From assembly GCA_025996865.1 (NCBI GenBank), contig BNTV01000079.1, positions 1-23,074 on the forward strand: 23,074 bases of DNA, in the 5' to 3' direction. This DNA is from Bacteroidia bacterium (GTDB lineage Bacteria; Bacteroidota; Bacteroidia; Bacteroidales; Azobacteroidaceae). Every line of letters begins with the position of its first letter. Position 1 is the stretch's first letter. This document shows, piece by piece, positions 13,620-22,560 of this stretch. Position numbers and translations under genes: made by a program. The notes under the pieces were generated by a model. The model saw only the letters and a program-made list of their open reading frames with translations, ran no database searches and was not told the DNA's origin.

Positions 13620-15113
13620 ATGAATACAGATAAGAAAATAGTGTTTAACCATTTTTACCAGTTGAGGCATGATATAAAAAGAAGTCATATCCTTGCTCCG
13701 TCATTTGTTGACAAGAAATATGCCTCGCTTGTTCAACCAAGATGGATGTCTCGAATACATCCTGTTTATGCGATGATTTTTTCCTTTTTGTCCGAGCCGG
13801 TTTCAATTCCCGACCTTACAAAGGAATTATCCTACTTCTTGGAAATGCCGGAAGAAGATGTTGAGGCTTTAATCAAACCATTCATCAATAATAATGAAAT
13901 AGCGGTGACAAATTATAAAGGGACAGTTAATTATTTTCCACGAAATATTGTTATTGAAGAAGGGCAATTGTTTGGCAACTCCGTTCATTATACTCCGCAA
14001 CAATTTGCGTATAAGGAAATTGACTTGACACAAGAACGTTATTATGTTGCCCCTGCCAGTATCTTATTTATGGTTAATAATCATTGTTATACGGATTGTG
14101 TGTATTGCTATGCAAATAAAAGTGTAAAAGCGACACCCCTTTCTTTTGATAAAATAAAAGACATCATCTTACAAGCGAAAAAATGGGGAGTTGCGGTTTT
14201 TACCATTGTTGGCGGGGAAGTCTTTCTATATAAAAACTGGAAAGAATTGTTTGATTTCCTTATTGAAAATGGTTATAAAGAATCGTTAGTTTCAACAAAA
14301 GTGCCATTGAGTGAAGAAGATATAATTACTTTTGAACCATACGGAATCCCTATTCAGATTTCGTTGGACGCTCTTGACCCTGAAGCATTGAAACAAATTC
14401 TTCATGTAAAATCTGATTATGGGGAAAAAATTAAACAAACAATAAGCAATATAGACAAACACGGGATTGACTTTCAAGTGGCAACTGTTCTTACAAAATA
14501 CAACGAAACGATTGATAATTTGAAATCGCTTCATGATTTTTTAGGACAATTTAAACACTTGAGACGGTGGGAAATAAGAGTCGGATTTAAGTCTTTGTAC
14601 AGTCGGGGTGATTTTGACCGTATAAAATTATCCAAAGAGCGTATTAATGATATTAATCAATGGGTGGAAGAAGTTAAAAAGACGACATCTGTAAATATTT
14701 TGTGGTCGATGGATACCGGTGAAAAATATTTTAAGACGGAAGAAGGAAGTAGAAAATTCATAGGGAGCAGGTGCTCGGCAAATTATTCGAACATGGTTAT
14801 TTTACCGGATGGAAAAGTTACGATTTGCGAGCAATTGTATTGGAATCCCCGGTTTATAATCGGTGACGTTTCCAAACAGTCCATTGAAGAAGTCTGGAAC
14901 TCTTCCAGGGCGCTTGAGCTGGCTTTCCCAAAAAGAGAACATTTCAGAGACGAAAGCGTCTGCAAAAAATGCGCTATTTTTGATGAATGTCTCTCTTTTC
15001 CGAACAAGTGTTATGCCGATGTGTTGAAAGGATACGGAGATAAAAACTGGGATTATCCTGATCCCCGCTGTGTAAAAGCGCCTCAGTTTATTAATGAACT
15101 TCAAGCCGTATAA
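13620..15113 (+). CDS. Radical SAM/SPASM peptide maturase
   Basis: The 497-residue enzyme should install crosslinks on the precursor core. Residues about 35-105 resemble a PqqD-like leader-binding (RRE) domain (HPVYAMIFSFLSEP...LEMPEEDVEALI). The radical SAM core has CYTDCVYC (Cys156, 160, 163; CX3CX2C), IVGGE (196-200, SAM-binding GGE) and PIQISLDALDPE. The C-terminal SPASM region has seven Cys (385, 403, 448, 451, 457, 464, 484), with CSANYSNMVILPDGKVTICE and CKKCAIFDEC, enough for auxiliary Fe-S clusters. It follows the precursor by 136 bp across a terminator and precedes the exporter by 17 bp. Sactipeptide- or ranthipeptide-type thioether formation is the likely reaction. Confidence 0.88.
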   Translation: MNTDKKIVFNHFYQLRHDIKRSHILAPSFVDKKYASLVQPRWMSRIHPVYAMIFSFLSEPVSIPDLTKELSYFLEMPEEDVEALIKPFINNNEIAVTNYKGTVNYFPRNIVIEEGQLFGNSVHYTPQQFAYKEIDLTQERYYVAPASILFMVNNHCYTDCVYCYANKSVKATPLSFDKIKDIILQAKKWGVAVFTIVGGEVFLYKNWKELFDFLIENGYKESLVSTKVPLSEEDIITFEPYGIPIQISLDALDPEALKQILHVKSDYGEKIKQTISNIDKHGIDFQVATVLTKYNETIDNLKSLHDFLGQFKHLRRWEIRVGFKSLYSRGDFDRIKLSKERINDINQWVEEVKKTTSVNILWSMDTGEKYFKTEEGSRKFIGSRCSANYSNMVILPDGKVTICEQLYWNPRFIIGDVSKQSIEEVWNSSRALELAFPKREHFRDESVCKKCAIFDECLSFPNKCYADVLKGYGDKNWDYPDPRCVKAPQFINELQAV

Positions 15114-15130
15114 AAACCAAACGCGGAAAA

Positions 15131-17386
15131 ATGAAATCTTTCCCTGCATTTGTACAGCACGACGCAATGGATTGCGGGCCGACTTGCCTTCGCATGATTG
15201 CCGCCTATTATGGCCGTCGTTATTCCCTGGAAGGCTTGCGTGAAATATCCAACCTCACACGTGAAGGTGTTTCTATGCTTGGTATTAGCGAGGCAGCCGA
15301 AAGCCTTGGCTTTCGTACTGTTGGCGCTCGTCTGTCTGTTGAACAACTGGCTGAAGAAGCGCCTTTGCCCTGTATCGTTCATTGGAATCAGAATCATTTC
15401 GTCGTACTCTATAAGATTCAAAAAATCAAAAATTTTAAAATTCAAGAATTATTCGGAAAAACTCAAAATCATTCTCAACTTTCAACTTTCAATTTCCAAT
15501 TTTATGTAGCAGATCCTGCCGGTGGCAAACTTAAATACACTCAAGAAGAATTCTGCCGCTGCTGGCTTTCAAACCGGCGCGAAGGGAAAGACGAAGGTAT
15601 TGCTCTGTTTCTTGAACCTACTCCGGAGTTTTACACATCCGAGGACGAAACTGTAAACCGGCGAAGCTTTTCCTTCCTGTTTTCTTATTTGAAACCGTAC
15701 AAGAATTTCATTTTCCAGTTAGTTTTAGGTTTGCTTTTCGGCAGTTTGCTACAACTAATCTTCCCTTTCCTGACCCAATCTGTTGTCGATATCGGCATTA
15801 ACAGCCGCAACATAGGCTTCATCTATTTGGTTCTTATTGCCCAACTTATGCTTACCCTTAGTAGCTCCACCATCGAATTCATTCGCGGGTGGATTCTGCT
15901 TCATCTGGGTAGTCGTATTGACATTGCTCTCATCTCCGATTTTCTGATAAAACTGATGAAGTTGCCCATGGGCTATTTTGATACCAAGATGACCGGCGAT
16001 ATTTTACAACGTATCGGCGACCACAGTCGCATCCAGAGTTTTTTGACCAACTCGACGCTCGGCACCCTTTTCTCCATGTTCAATATCCTGATTTTCGGGA
16101 TTATCTTATGCTTGTATAATTTGAAAATATTCGCCATTTTTTTCATCGGAAGCGCCTTGTATTTCTGCTGGGTATGGCTTTTTATGAAGAAACGCGCCGA
16201 CCTCGACCACAAGAACTTTGCTCAACAATCCGCACATCAAAGCAATATTATCCAACTTGTTACCGGTATGCAAGAGATCAAGCTCAATGGCTGCGAACAA
16301 CAGAAACGTTGGGAATGGGAACGCATACAAGCCCGATTATTCCGTTTGCGGGTGAAAGGTTTGGCCTTGGGACAATATCAGGATTCCGGCGCAATTTTGA
16401 TTAATCAAACGAAAAATATCCTGATAACCGTCTTTGTCGCCCAATTAGTTGTTAACGGACAGTTGACGCTCGGTATGATGCTTTCCGTTCAATACATCAT
16501 CGGACAGTTGAACAGTCCGATTGACCAGCTCATTGGCTTCTTTCGTTCGACGCAGGATGCCAAACTCAGTTTGGAACGTCTCCGTGAAATCCATACTAAA
16601 GAAGATGAAGAACCGGTAACCGAAAGCAAAATCCGGGAAATTCCTGCCGGCAAAACCTTACGTTTGGAAAATACAACCTTTTCCTATGATAAATCATCTG
16701 TAGGAGAACCTGTTCTGAAAAACATCAACCTTGTTGTTCCGGCAAATAAACAAACGGCTATTGTCGGTACGAGCGGTAGCGGTAAGACAACAATGGTCAA
16801 GTTGCTATTGGGCTTTTATCCTTTGGATAAAGGCAGTATCACTTTGGGGAATACGGTATTGGATAACTACAGCCTGCGTCAGTGGCGCAAACAATGCGGA
16901 ATCGTCATGCAGGACGGATTCATCTTTTCCGATACTATTGCAAGAAATATCGCTCCCGGTGAAGAATTCATCGACAAAGAAAAACTTCTTCATGCCGTAA
17001 CCGTTGCAAACATCCGCGACTTTATCGAATCCCTTCCCTTGTCCTACAATACGAAAATCGGTAATGAAGGGCATGGCTTAAGCCAAGGGCAAAAACAAAG
17101 AGTCCTTATCGCACGGGCTGTTTACAAAGAACCTTCTTTTGTCTTCTTTGACGAGGCTACCAATGCACTTGATGCCAACAACGAAAAGACAATCATGGAT
17201 AATCTTTCTGTATTCTTCGAGGGAAAAACTGTTGTGGTTGTTGCCCACCGCCTCAGCACCGTTCGTAATGCCGACCAGATTGTTGTATTGGAAAAAGGAG
17301 AGATTGTAGAAATGGGAACACATGAGGAACTGACGGAAAAGCGGGGCGCTTATTATAATCTGGTTAAAAATCAACTGGAATTGTGA
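15131..17386 (+). CDS. C39 peptidase-containing ABC exporter
   Basis: The 751-residue protein cleaves double-glycine leaders and exports the core across the inner membrane. The N-terminal C39 peptidase has Gln9, Cys15 (QHDAMDCGPTC), His89 (HWNQNHFVV) and Asp128 (VADPAGG). A six-helix transmembrane domain spans about residues 185-470. The nucleotide-binding domain has Walker A GTSGSGKTT (546-554), signature LSQGQ (650-654), Walker B VFFDEATNALD (671-681) and His706. Between the catalytic His and Asp there are about 28 extra residues of repeat-like sequence (see 15419-15503). The stop overlaps the HlyD start (GTGA). The substrate is inferred to be the peptide at 13263. Confidence 0.93.
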   Translation: MKSFPAFVQHDAMDCGPTCLRMIAAYYGRRYSLEGLREISNLTREGVSMLGISEAAESLGFRTVGARLSVEQLAEEAPLPCIVHWNQNHFVVLYKIQKIKNFKIQELFGKTQNHSQLSTFNFQFYVADPAGGKLKYTQEEFCRCWLSNRREGKDEGIALFLEPTPEFYTSEDETVNRRSFSFLFSYLKPYKNFIFQLVLGLLFGSLLQLIFPFLTQSVVDIGINSRNIGFIYLVLIAQLMLTLSSSTIEFIRGWILLHLGSRIDIALISDFLIKLMKLPMGYFDTKMTGDILQRIGDHSRIQSFLTNSTLGTLFSMFNILIFGIILCLYNLKIFAIFFIGSALYFCWVWLFMKKRADLDHKNFAQQSAHQSNIIQLVTGMQEIKLNGCEQQKRWEWERIQARLFRLRVKGLALGQYQDSGAILINQTKNILITVFVAQLVVNGQLTLGMMLSVQYIIGQLNSPIDQLIGFFRSTQDAKLSLERLREIHTKEDEEPVTESKIREIPAGKTLRLENTTFSYDKSSVGEPVLKNINLVVPANKQTAIVGTSGSGKTTMVKLLLGFYPLDKGSITLGNTVLDNYSLRQWRKQCGIVMQDGFIFSDTIARNIAPGEEFIDKEKLLHAVTVANIRDFIESLPLSYNTKIGNEGHGLSQGQKQRVLIARAVYKEPSFVFFDEATNALDANNEKTIMDNLSVFFEGKTVVVVAHRLSTVRNADQIVVLEKGEIVEMGTHEELTEKRGAYYNLVKNQLEL
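15419..15503 (+). repeat. In-frame repeat-like insertion in the C39 domain
   Basis: The AT-rich segment is made of aaaatcaaaaattttaaaat and, later, ctcaactttcaactttcaat, motifs resembling the ttcaactttcaactttcaa filler common between Bacteroidetes genes. It encodes KNFKIQELFGKTQNHSQLST and a few more residues between HFVVLYKI and FYVADPAGG, which in usual C39 domains are separated by only a few residues. The frame is kept. Confidence 0.55.
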
Positions 17387-18681
17387 AAGACGAAATCAAC
17401 ATAGAATTACGCAGTGAGGAGATGAACGACATCCTCTCCCGCCCGCCTCACATTCTGATACGCAGCGGCATTTCCGTAATTTGCGGAGTAATTTTGCTTT
17501 TGTTGACAGGTAGTTTTTTCTTCAAATATCCGGATATTGTACAAGGCGAAATTCTGATTACCACTCAAAATCCACCGGTGTGGCTGGTCGCCAAAACAAG
17601 TGGAAAAATCAAGGAATTGAACTGCTCGGACATACAATCGGTAAAAAATGGTGAAATCCTTGCTGTGATTGAAAATCCTGCTAATACATCCAACATATTG
17701 GAAATAAAAATCCTGTTGTCCCAAAGCCTAATCAACGACTCGACTTTCCATTTGCCGGAAGAATTTTTGAATACGACTTATGAATTGGGAAACATCCAGA
17801 ACGTTTACTCTACATTCATAAAAATAGCTACCGATTATCGGAATTTCCTTTCCCTGAACACTACACAAAAAGAAAAAGAAGCCTTGAATACCCAAATTTC
17901 AGGACACAAAATTTACACATCCAATCTCAGGAAACAATTAGAACTGAAACAAAAAGAACTGGAAATCGCAAAATCGGCTTACGAAAGGGAAAAGCATTTG
18001 TTTGAGAGGGGTACCATCTCGAAAGCGGAAATGGAAACTGCAGAAAGCGTTTGGTTAAATATTCATCAGTCGCTCCAACAGTTGCAGACCAACCTTGCTT
18101 CCGACCGGATAGAATCCGGGCAATTACAGGAGTCGCTCTCCAAACTTGACATTCAGTACCAACGAGAACAAAACAACTTGTTCTCCAACCTGAAAACGGC
18201 AAAAAATGAATTGGAAACTGCCATCGAAAATTGGGAACAAACGTATTTGTTGATTAGTCCAATCAGTGGAACGGTTACTTTCAACACGTTTTGGACAAGC
18301 AACCAGTTCACTAACCTGGGAGACAAAGTATTGGCGGTTATTCCCGAAAATCCGGGGAAAATCATCGGAAGAATAAAGAGTCCCGAATCCATGTCCGGGA
18401 AAATCAAACCTTGGCAAAGGGTAAATATTAAGATGAACGGTTACCCGTACATGGAATACGGAACTTTGCAAGGTACAGTAAAAACCATTTCCCTTGTTCC
18501 CAACGAAAACAATTATGCTATTGAAGTGAATTTAACCAATGGATTGACAACGAATACCGGCAAAATACTTGATTTTACCGGTGAATTGACCGGACAGGCA
18601 GAAATCATAACTGATGACAGAAGTTTGTTCGACAGAATTTTCGCTCCTTTGAAATATTTGTTGAAGAAGTATATGAGGTAA
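17383..18681 (+). CDS. HlyD-family membrane-fusion adaptor of the peptide exporter
   Basis: The 432-residue protein starts at a GTG overlapping the exporter stop. It has a short cytoplasmic N-terminus, one membrane helix (about 27-48, ISVICGVILLLLTGSFFF) and a barrel-sandwich half (VWLVAKTSGKIKELN...GEILAVIENP). A coiled-coil hairpin follows (about 150-285, rich in Glu/Lys/Gln), then the second half (LLISPISGTVTFN) and a C-terminal beta-barrel. It would link the ABC exporter to a TolC-like outer-membrane channel. No TolC-type gene follows; the next gene is uvrA. The length is typical of bacteriocin-type HlyD proteins. Confidence 0.88.
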   Translation: MKDEINIELRSEEMNDILSRPPHILIRSGISVICGVILLLLTGSFFFKYPDIVQGEILITTQNPPVWLVAKTSGKIKELNCSDIQSVKNGEILAVIENPANTSNILEIKILLSQSLINDSTFHLPEEFLNTTYELGNIQNVYSTFIKIATDYRNFLSLNTTQKEKEALNTQISGHKIYTSNLRKQLELKQKELEIAKSAYEREKHLFERGTISKAEMETAESVWLNIHQSLQQLQTNLASDRIESGQLQESLSKLDIQYQREQNNLFSNLKTAKNELETAIENWEQTYLLISPISGTVTFNTFWTSNQFTNLGDKVLAVIPENPGKIIGRIKSPESMSGKIKPWQRVNIKMNGYPYMEYGTLQGTVKTISLVPNENNYAIEVNLTNGLTTNTGKILDFTGELTGQAEIITDDRSLFDRIFAPLKYLLKKYMR

Positions 18682-18693
18682 AAGATAAATTTG

Positions 18694-18701
18694 TACTTTT
18701 G
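18694..18701 (+). promoter_or_regulatory. -7 promoter box of uvrA
   Basis: The sequence tacttttg, preceded by ttg, matches TAnnTTTG 20 bp before the uvrA ATG, in the 40-bp gap after the HlyD gene. It shows that uvrA is probably not only read through from the peptide operon. Confidence 0.55.
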
Positions 18702-18721
18702 CATGATATTAATGTAAAGGA

Positions 18722-21565
18722 ATGGAAAAATATAACGAAATCATCGACGTCCAAGGCGCCCGCGTCCATAACCTGAAAAATATCGACGTCCAAATTCCCC
18801 GCAACAAATTTACCGTCATTACCGGCTTGAGTGGAAGCGGTAAATCTTCTTTGGCTTTCGACACGATTTTTGCCGAAGGACAGCGGCGCTATATCGAAAC
18901 TTTTTCGGCTTACGCCCGCTCATTTCTCGGTAACCTTGAACGTCCCGACGTGGACAAGATTTCCGGCTTAAGCCCCGTTATTTCTATCGAACAGAAAACG
19001 ACCAACCGCAGTCCCCGTTCAACGGTGGGAACCACTACGGAAATTTATGATTTCCTCCGCCTTCTTTATGCCCGTGCAGCCGATGCTTATTCCTATCTTT
19101 CCGGAGAAAAAATGGTCAAATACACTGAGGAACAAATCGTTGATTTGATTATAAAACAATATGACGGAGACAAGGTTTATATTTTGGCTCCGGTTGTCCG
19201 AAACAGGAAAGGTAATTACAAAGAACTGTTCGAACAATTGCAAAAAAAAGGATTTCTCAACGTTCGCACGGACGGTGAATTGCGTGAAATCATTCCGGGT
19301 TTGAAATTAGACCGTTACAAAAATCACGCGGTGGAAGTAGTTATCGACAAATTGCTTATTCGTCGGTATGACGACAAACGGCTTAAAGAAAGTGTAAAAA
19401 CCGCGATGCGCATTGGTGAAGGTTTGTTGATGATTCTTAAAATGGGAACGGATGATGTTCGTTATTTTAGTCGCCGGTTGATGGATCCCGATACGGGATT
19501 GTCGTACAGCGAACCGGCTCCGCACAATTTTTCATTCAATTCTCCGCAAGGCGCTTGTCCCAAATGTAAAGGCTTGGGTTATGTGAATCAAATTGATTTA
19601 CAGAAAATCATTCCCGATCCCGAATTGGATATTAACCAAGGAGGTATAGCCCCTTTGGGAAAATATCGTAATGTGTTGATATTTTGGCAAATTGAAGCCA
19701 TCTTGGACAGATACGGATCAACTTTGAAAACGCCTTTGAAAGATGTTCCTGAAGAAGCCATCGACGAAATCATGAACGGAACGGAAAACCGTTTGTATAT
19801 CAAAAACGAATCATTGGGTAACTCCAATTATTTCCTTGCATTTGAGGGCGTTAATAAGTACATTACCATGCAGCAGGAACAAGAAACTTCGGCGGCTGCC
19901 CAGAAATGGGCGGAACAATTTATTCGCACACAATTTTGTCCCGAATGCTTCGGACAAAGGCTAAACAAGGAAGCGCTGCATTATTTCCTGAATGAAAAAA
20001 ATATTGCCGACCTGTCGGAAATGGATATTTCCGAACTTTACGAATGGTTGAACGATTTGGACAACCACTTGTCGGACAAACAAAAAGCGATTGCAACGGA
20101 AATTCTCAAGGAAATTCATTCAAGGCTTGAGTTTTTACTGAATGTCGGGTTGGATTATTTGTCATTGGATCGGGCATCCACAAGTCTTTCCGGAGGAGAA
20201 AGCCAGCGTATCAGGTTGGCTACTCAAATCGGTTCACAGTTGGTCAATGTATTGTATATCCTTGATGAGCCGAGCATTGGCTTGCACCAGCGCGATAATG
20301 CCCGACTGATCGATTCGTTGAAACAACTGCGCGATACGGGTAATTCGGTCATCGTTGTGGAACATGATAAAGACATGATGCTGAGCGCCGATTATGTGAT
20401 TGACCTTGGTCCTCGCGCCGGTCGCAAGGGTGGAGAAATCGTATTTGCCGGAACTCCAACCGAATTGCTTAAAGCAAATACGCTAACTTCTTCGTACCTG
20501 AACGGGAAAGAGCGCATTCCTGTTCCGAAAAAAAGAAGGCCTGGAAACGGAAAAAAAATTGTTTTGAAAAACGCCACAGGCAACAACCTGAAAAATGTAA
20601 CCGTTCATTTGCCTTTGGGGAAATTTATTTGCGTTACCGGTGTTTCGGGGAGCGGAAAATCTTCCCTTATCAACGATACTTTAGAACCGATTATCAGCCA
20701 AAAGTTGTACCGTTCCATTCAAGATCCGCTGTCTTACAGGTCTATTGAAGGATTGGAATACATCGACAAGATTGTGAACGTGGATCAATCTCCTATCGGG
20801 AAGACGCCGCGCTCCAATCCGGCCACTTATACCGGTATTTTTTCGGATATTCGCAACCTGTTTGTCGAAATGCCCGAATCGAAAATCCGGGGCTACAAAC
20901 CCGGACGGTTTTCGTTCAATGTCGTGGGCGGACGTTGTGAAACGTGTGGCGGAAACGGCTATAAATCCATCGAAATGAATTTCTTACCGGATGTAATGGT
21001 GCCTTGCGAAGTTTGCCACGGCAAACGTTACAACCGCGAAACCCTCGAAGTTCGTTACCGGGGAAAATCCATCGCCGATGTGCTGGATATGACCATCAAT
21101 ATGGCTGTTGAATTTTTTGAAAACGTGCCTAATATTTACCACAAAATCAAAGTGTTGCAAGATGTCGGCATGGGTTATGTCAAACTTGGGCAATCGTCCA
21201 CTACCTTGTCCGGCGGTGAAAGTCAACGGGTGAAATTAGCGACTGAATTAGCGAAACGAGATACGGGGAAAACCCTTTATATTTTAGATGAGCCTACTAC
21301 CGGACTGCATTTCGACGATATCAAAGTTCTCCTCGATGTTATTAACCGTTTGGTTGACAAAGGAAATACGATGATTATCATTGAGCACAATCTTGATGTT
21401 ATTAAATGTGCCGACTATATTATTGATATGGGACCTGAGGGTGGTAAAGGCGGGGGTAAAGTGCTTTTTGCAGGGACTCCCGAGGAATTGGTAATGTCGG
21501 GCGTTGGCTTTACTGCTGAATTTTTGGAAAAAGAGTTTACCTCATCCCATAGACCTCTTGAGTGA
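18722..21565 (+). CDS. uvrA: Excinuclease ABC subunit A (UvrA)
   Basis: The 947-residue protein is the damage-sensing ATPase of nucleotide excision repair. It has two ABC modules: Walker [10 protein letters not shown] (35-43) and, in the second half, GVSGSGKSS; signatures [11 protein letters not shown] and [11 protein letters not shown]; Walker [12 protein letters not shown] and [12 protein letters not shown] complete C-terminal zinc module is visible (CETC, 19 residues, CEVC). In the first zinc-finger region only one pair (ACPKC, about residue 278) is present; the preceding pair reads DPDTG instead of CPxCG. The length is normal. The gene is convergent with the Rpn gene, 12 bp apart. Confidence 0.95.
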   Translation: MEKYNEIIDVQGARVHNLKNIDVQIPRNKFTVITGLSGSGKSSLAFDTIFAEGQRRYIETFSAYARSFLGNLERPDVDKISGLSPVISIEQKTTNRSPRSTVGTTTEIYDFLRLLYARAADAYSYLSGEKMVKYTEEQIVDLIIKQYDGDKVYILAPVVRNRKGNYKELFEQLQKKGFLNVRTDGELREIIPGLKLDRYKNHAVEVVIDKLLIRRYDDKRLKESVKTAMRIGEGLLMILKMGTDDVRYFSRRLMDPDTGLSYSEPAPHNFSFNSPQGACPKCKGLGYVNQIDLQKIIPDPELDINQGGIAPLGKYRNVLIFWQIEAILDRYGSTLKTPLKDVPEEAIDEIMNGTENRLYIKNESLGNSNYFLAFEGVNKYITMQQEQETSAAAQKWAEQFIRTQFCPECFGQRLNKEALHYFLNEKNIADLSEMDISELYEWLNDLDNHLSDKQKAIATEILKEIHSRLEFLLNVGLDYLSLDRASTSLSGGESQRIRLATQIGSQLVNVLYILDEPSIGLHQRDNARLIDSLKQLRDTGNSVIVVEHDKDMMLSADYVIDLGPRAGRKGGEIVFAGTPTELLKANTLTSSYLNGKERIPVPKKRRPGNGKKIVLKNATGNNLKNVTVHLPLGKFICVTGVSGSGKSSLINDTLEPIISQKLYRSIQDPLSYRSIEGLEYIDKIVNVDQSPIGKTPRSNPATYTGIFSDIRNLFVEMPESKIRGYKPGRFSFNVVGGRCETCGGNGYKSIEMNFLPDVMVPCEVCHGKRYNRETLEVRYRGKSIADVLDMTINMAVEFFENVPNIYHKIKVLQDVGMGYVKLGQSSTTLSGGESQRVKLATELAKRDTGKTLYILDEPTTGLHFDDIKVLLDVINRLVDKGNTMIIIEHNLDVIKCADYIIDMGPEGGKGGGKVLFAGTPEELVMSGVGFTAEFLEKEFTSSHRPLE

Positions 21566-21577
21566 AACGTTGTTATT

Positions 21578-22510
21578 TTATTTGATTTTTTCTATATCGG
21601 CTTCTTCCAGTCCGGTCAGGTCCATGATATCTGCTATATCCATTCCTTTTTGCAAAGCTCTGCGTGCAATGGACAAGGCTTTGTCCTTTTCTCCTTCCGC
21701 TCTGCCTTCTGCCCGACCTTCCACTCTGCCTTCCATTCTGCCTTCTGCTCGACCTTCCACTCTGCCTTCTGCTCTACCATCAATTAAACTGGTTTGAATT
21801 ACACTGCGTTGATAACGCAAAGCTTCCATGTGTGCATCATATTGACGACGTTCGGAAACGCTTAAGCGGTCAATACGTAAACGTTCTCTGGCTTCAGGCA
21901 AACCTTTCGCTTTTGCTGTTAACGAAATCTCTCCTGTTTTCAGAAAACTAATCCATTCATCCAATGGAGTAACGGCTTTTTTATCAAATTCATCCACTCG
22001 CAGTACATAGTATTCCGGAAACAAACTACCTACATTTTTATATCTGAATTGTTCCTGCTGACGTTCGGATAATTGGAGGATGTCGTTATAATGAATACCC
22101 CGGAACTCTGTAAAACCATGATAGATATAGTCTTTCCCCTGACCTAAATCAAAATAGATAATATTGACCGAATATATTTTTTTTACATTAGAATAAGGGT
22201 CTCCCATCGTAATGTATTCGGTTATCGCTTTAGATACACCGTAGAGCATCCGGTGAAAATAATCCAATTCCCGGTTGTTTTGAATCTCTATAATAACTAA
22301 CTCGCCCCGGCTGTTTTCAGCCAGCATATCTACCCGGTTGAATTTATCTTCAAACTGATTTTGGTTGCCCTCACTTTCCAACATCCGCTCTATCCGGATG
22401 TCTTCATTTAATAGCGTGGACAATAGGCCTTCCAATACAACAAAATTGGATTTTTGTCGCAACAAGCGTTTAGCCGCCCAGTCGAATCGTATCAAATTGT
22501 CTTTTGCCAT
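21578..22510 (-). CDS. Rpn-family PD-(D/E)XK nuclease (transposase-like)
   Basis: I chose the ATG at 22508-22510 (MAKDNLIRFDWAAKRLLR), the usual family start; an ATG seven codons upstream falls close to the -7 box. The 310-residue protein has the PD-(D/E)XK_2-type core: FNRVDMLAENSRGELVIIEIQ, with Asp61, Glu75 and Gln77 (Gln replaces Lys as in Rpn relatives), and the FHRMLYGVSKAITEYI helix. A (G-R-x-E) tandem repeat (about 245-272) leads to a C-terminal helix (ARRALQKGMDIADIMDLTGL), as in many Bacteroidetes copies. Rpn proteins are DNA endonucleases that promote RecA-independent recombination. They are often annotated as transposases but no element ends are seen here. Confidence 0.88.
   Translation of the reverse strand: MAKDNLIRFDWAAKRLLRQKSNFVVLEGLLSTLLNEDIRIERMLESEGNQNQFEDKFNRVDMLAENSRGELVIIEIQNNRELDYFHRMLYGVSKAITEYITMGDPYSNVKKIYSVNIIYFDLGQGKDYIYHGFTEFRGIHYNDILQLSERQQEQFRYKNVGSLFPEYYVLRVDEFDKKAVTPLDEWISFLKTGEISLTAKAKGLPEARERLRIDRLSVSERRQYDAHMEALRYQRSVIQTSLIDGRAEGRVEGRAEGRMEGRVEGRAEGRAEGEKDKALSIARRALQKGMDIADIMDLTGLEEADIEKIK
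21695..21778 (-). repeat. 12-bp tandem repeat inside the Rpn gene
   Basis: Seven 12-bp units encode GRAE, GRVE, GRAE, GRME, GRVE, GRAE, GRAE. Units alternate, with near-identical 24-bp higher-order copies. The period keeps the frame, so unit gain or loss by slippage would change linker length without frameshift. Confidence 0.85.
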
Positions 22511-22528
22511 TGGTTTCTCTATATGCAA

Positions 22529-22560
22529 CAAAGATAGGGGTTTTCTTTATATTTTGCAAA
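22529..22560 (-). promoter_or_regulatory. Promoter of the Rpn gene
   Basis: On the minus strand TTTG (22557-22560), 20 bases, then TATCTTTG (22529-22536) matches the Bacteroidetes promoter well. It lies partly inside the last codons of the upstream transferase gene and 19 bp before the chosen ATG. Confidence 0.65.

Noticed and set aside
21695..21778. CRISPR array
   Set aside because: The repeat is a 12-bp coding repeat without spacers.
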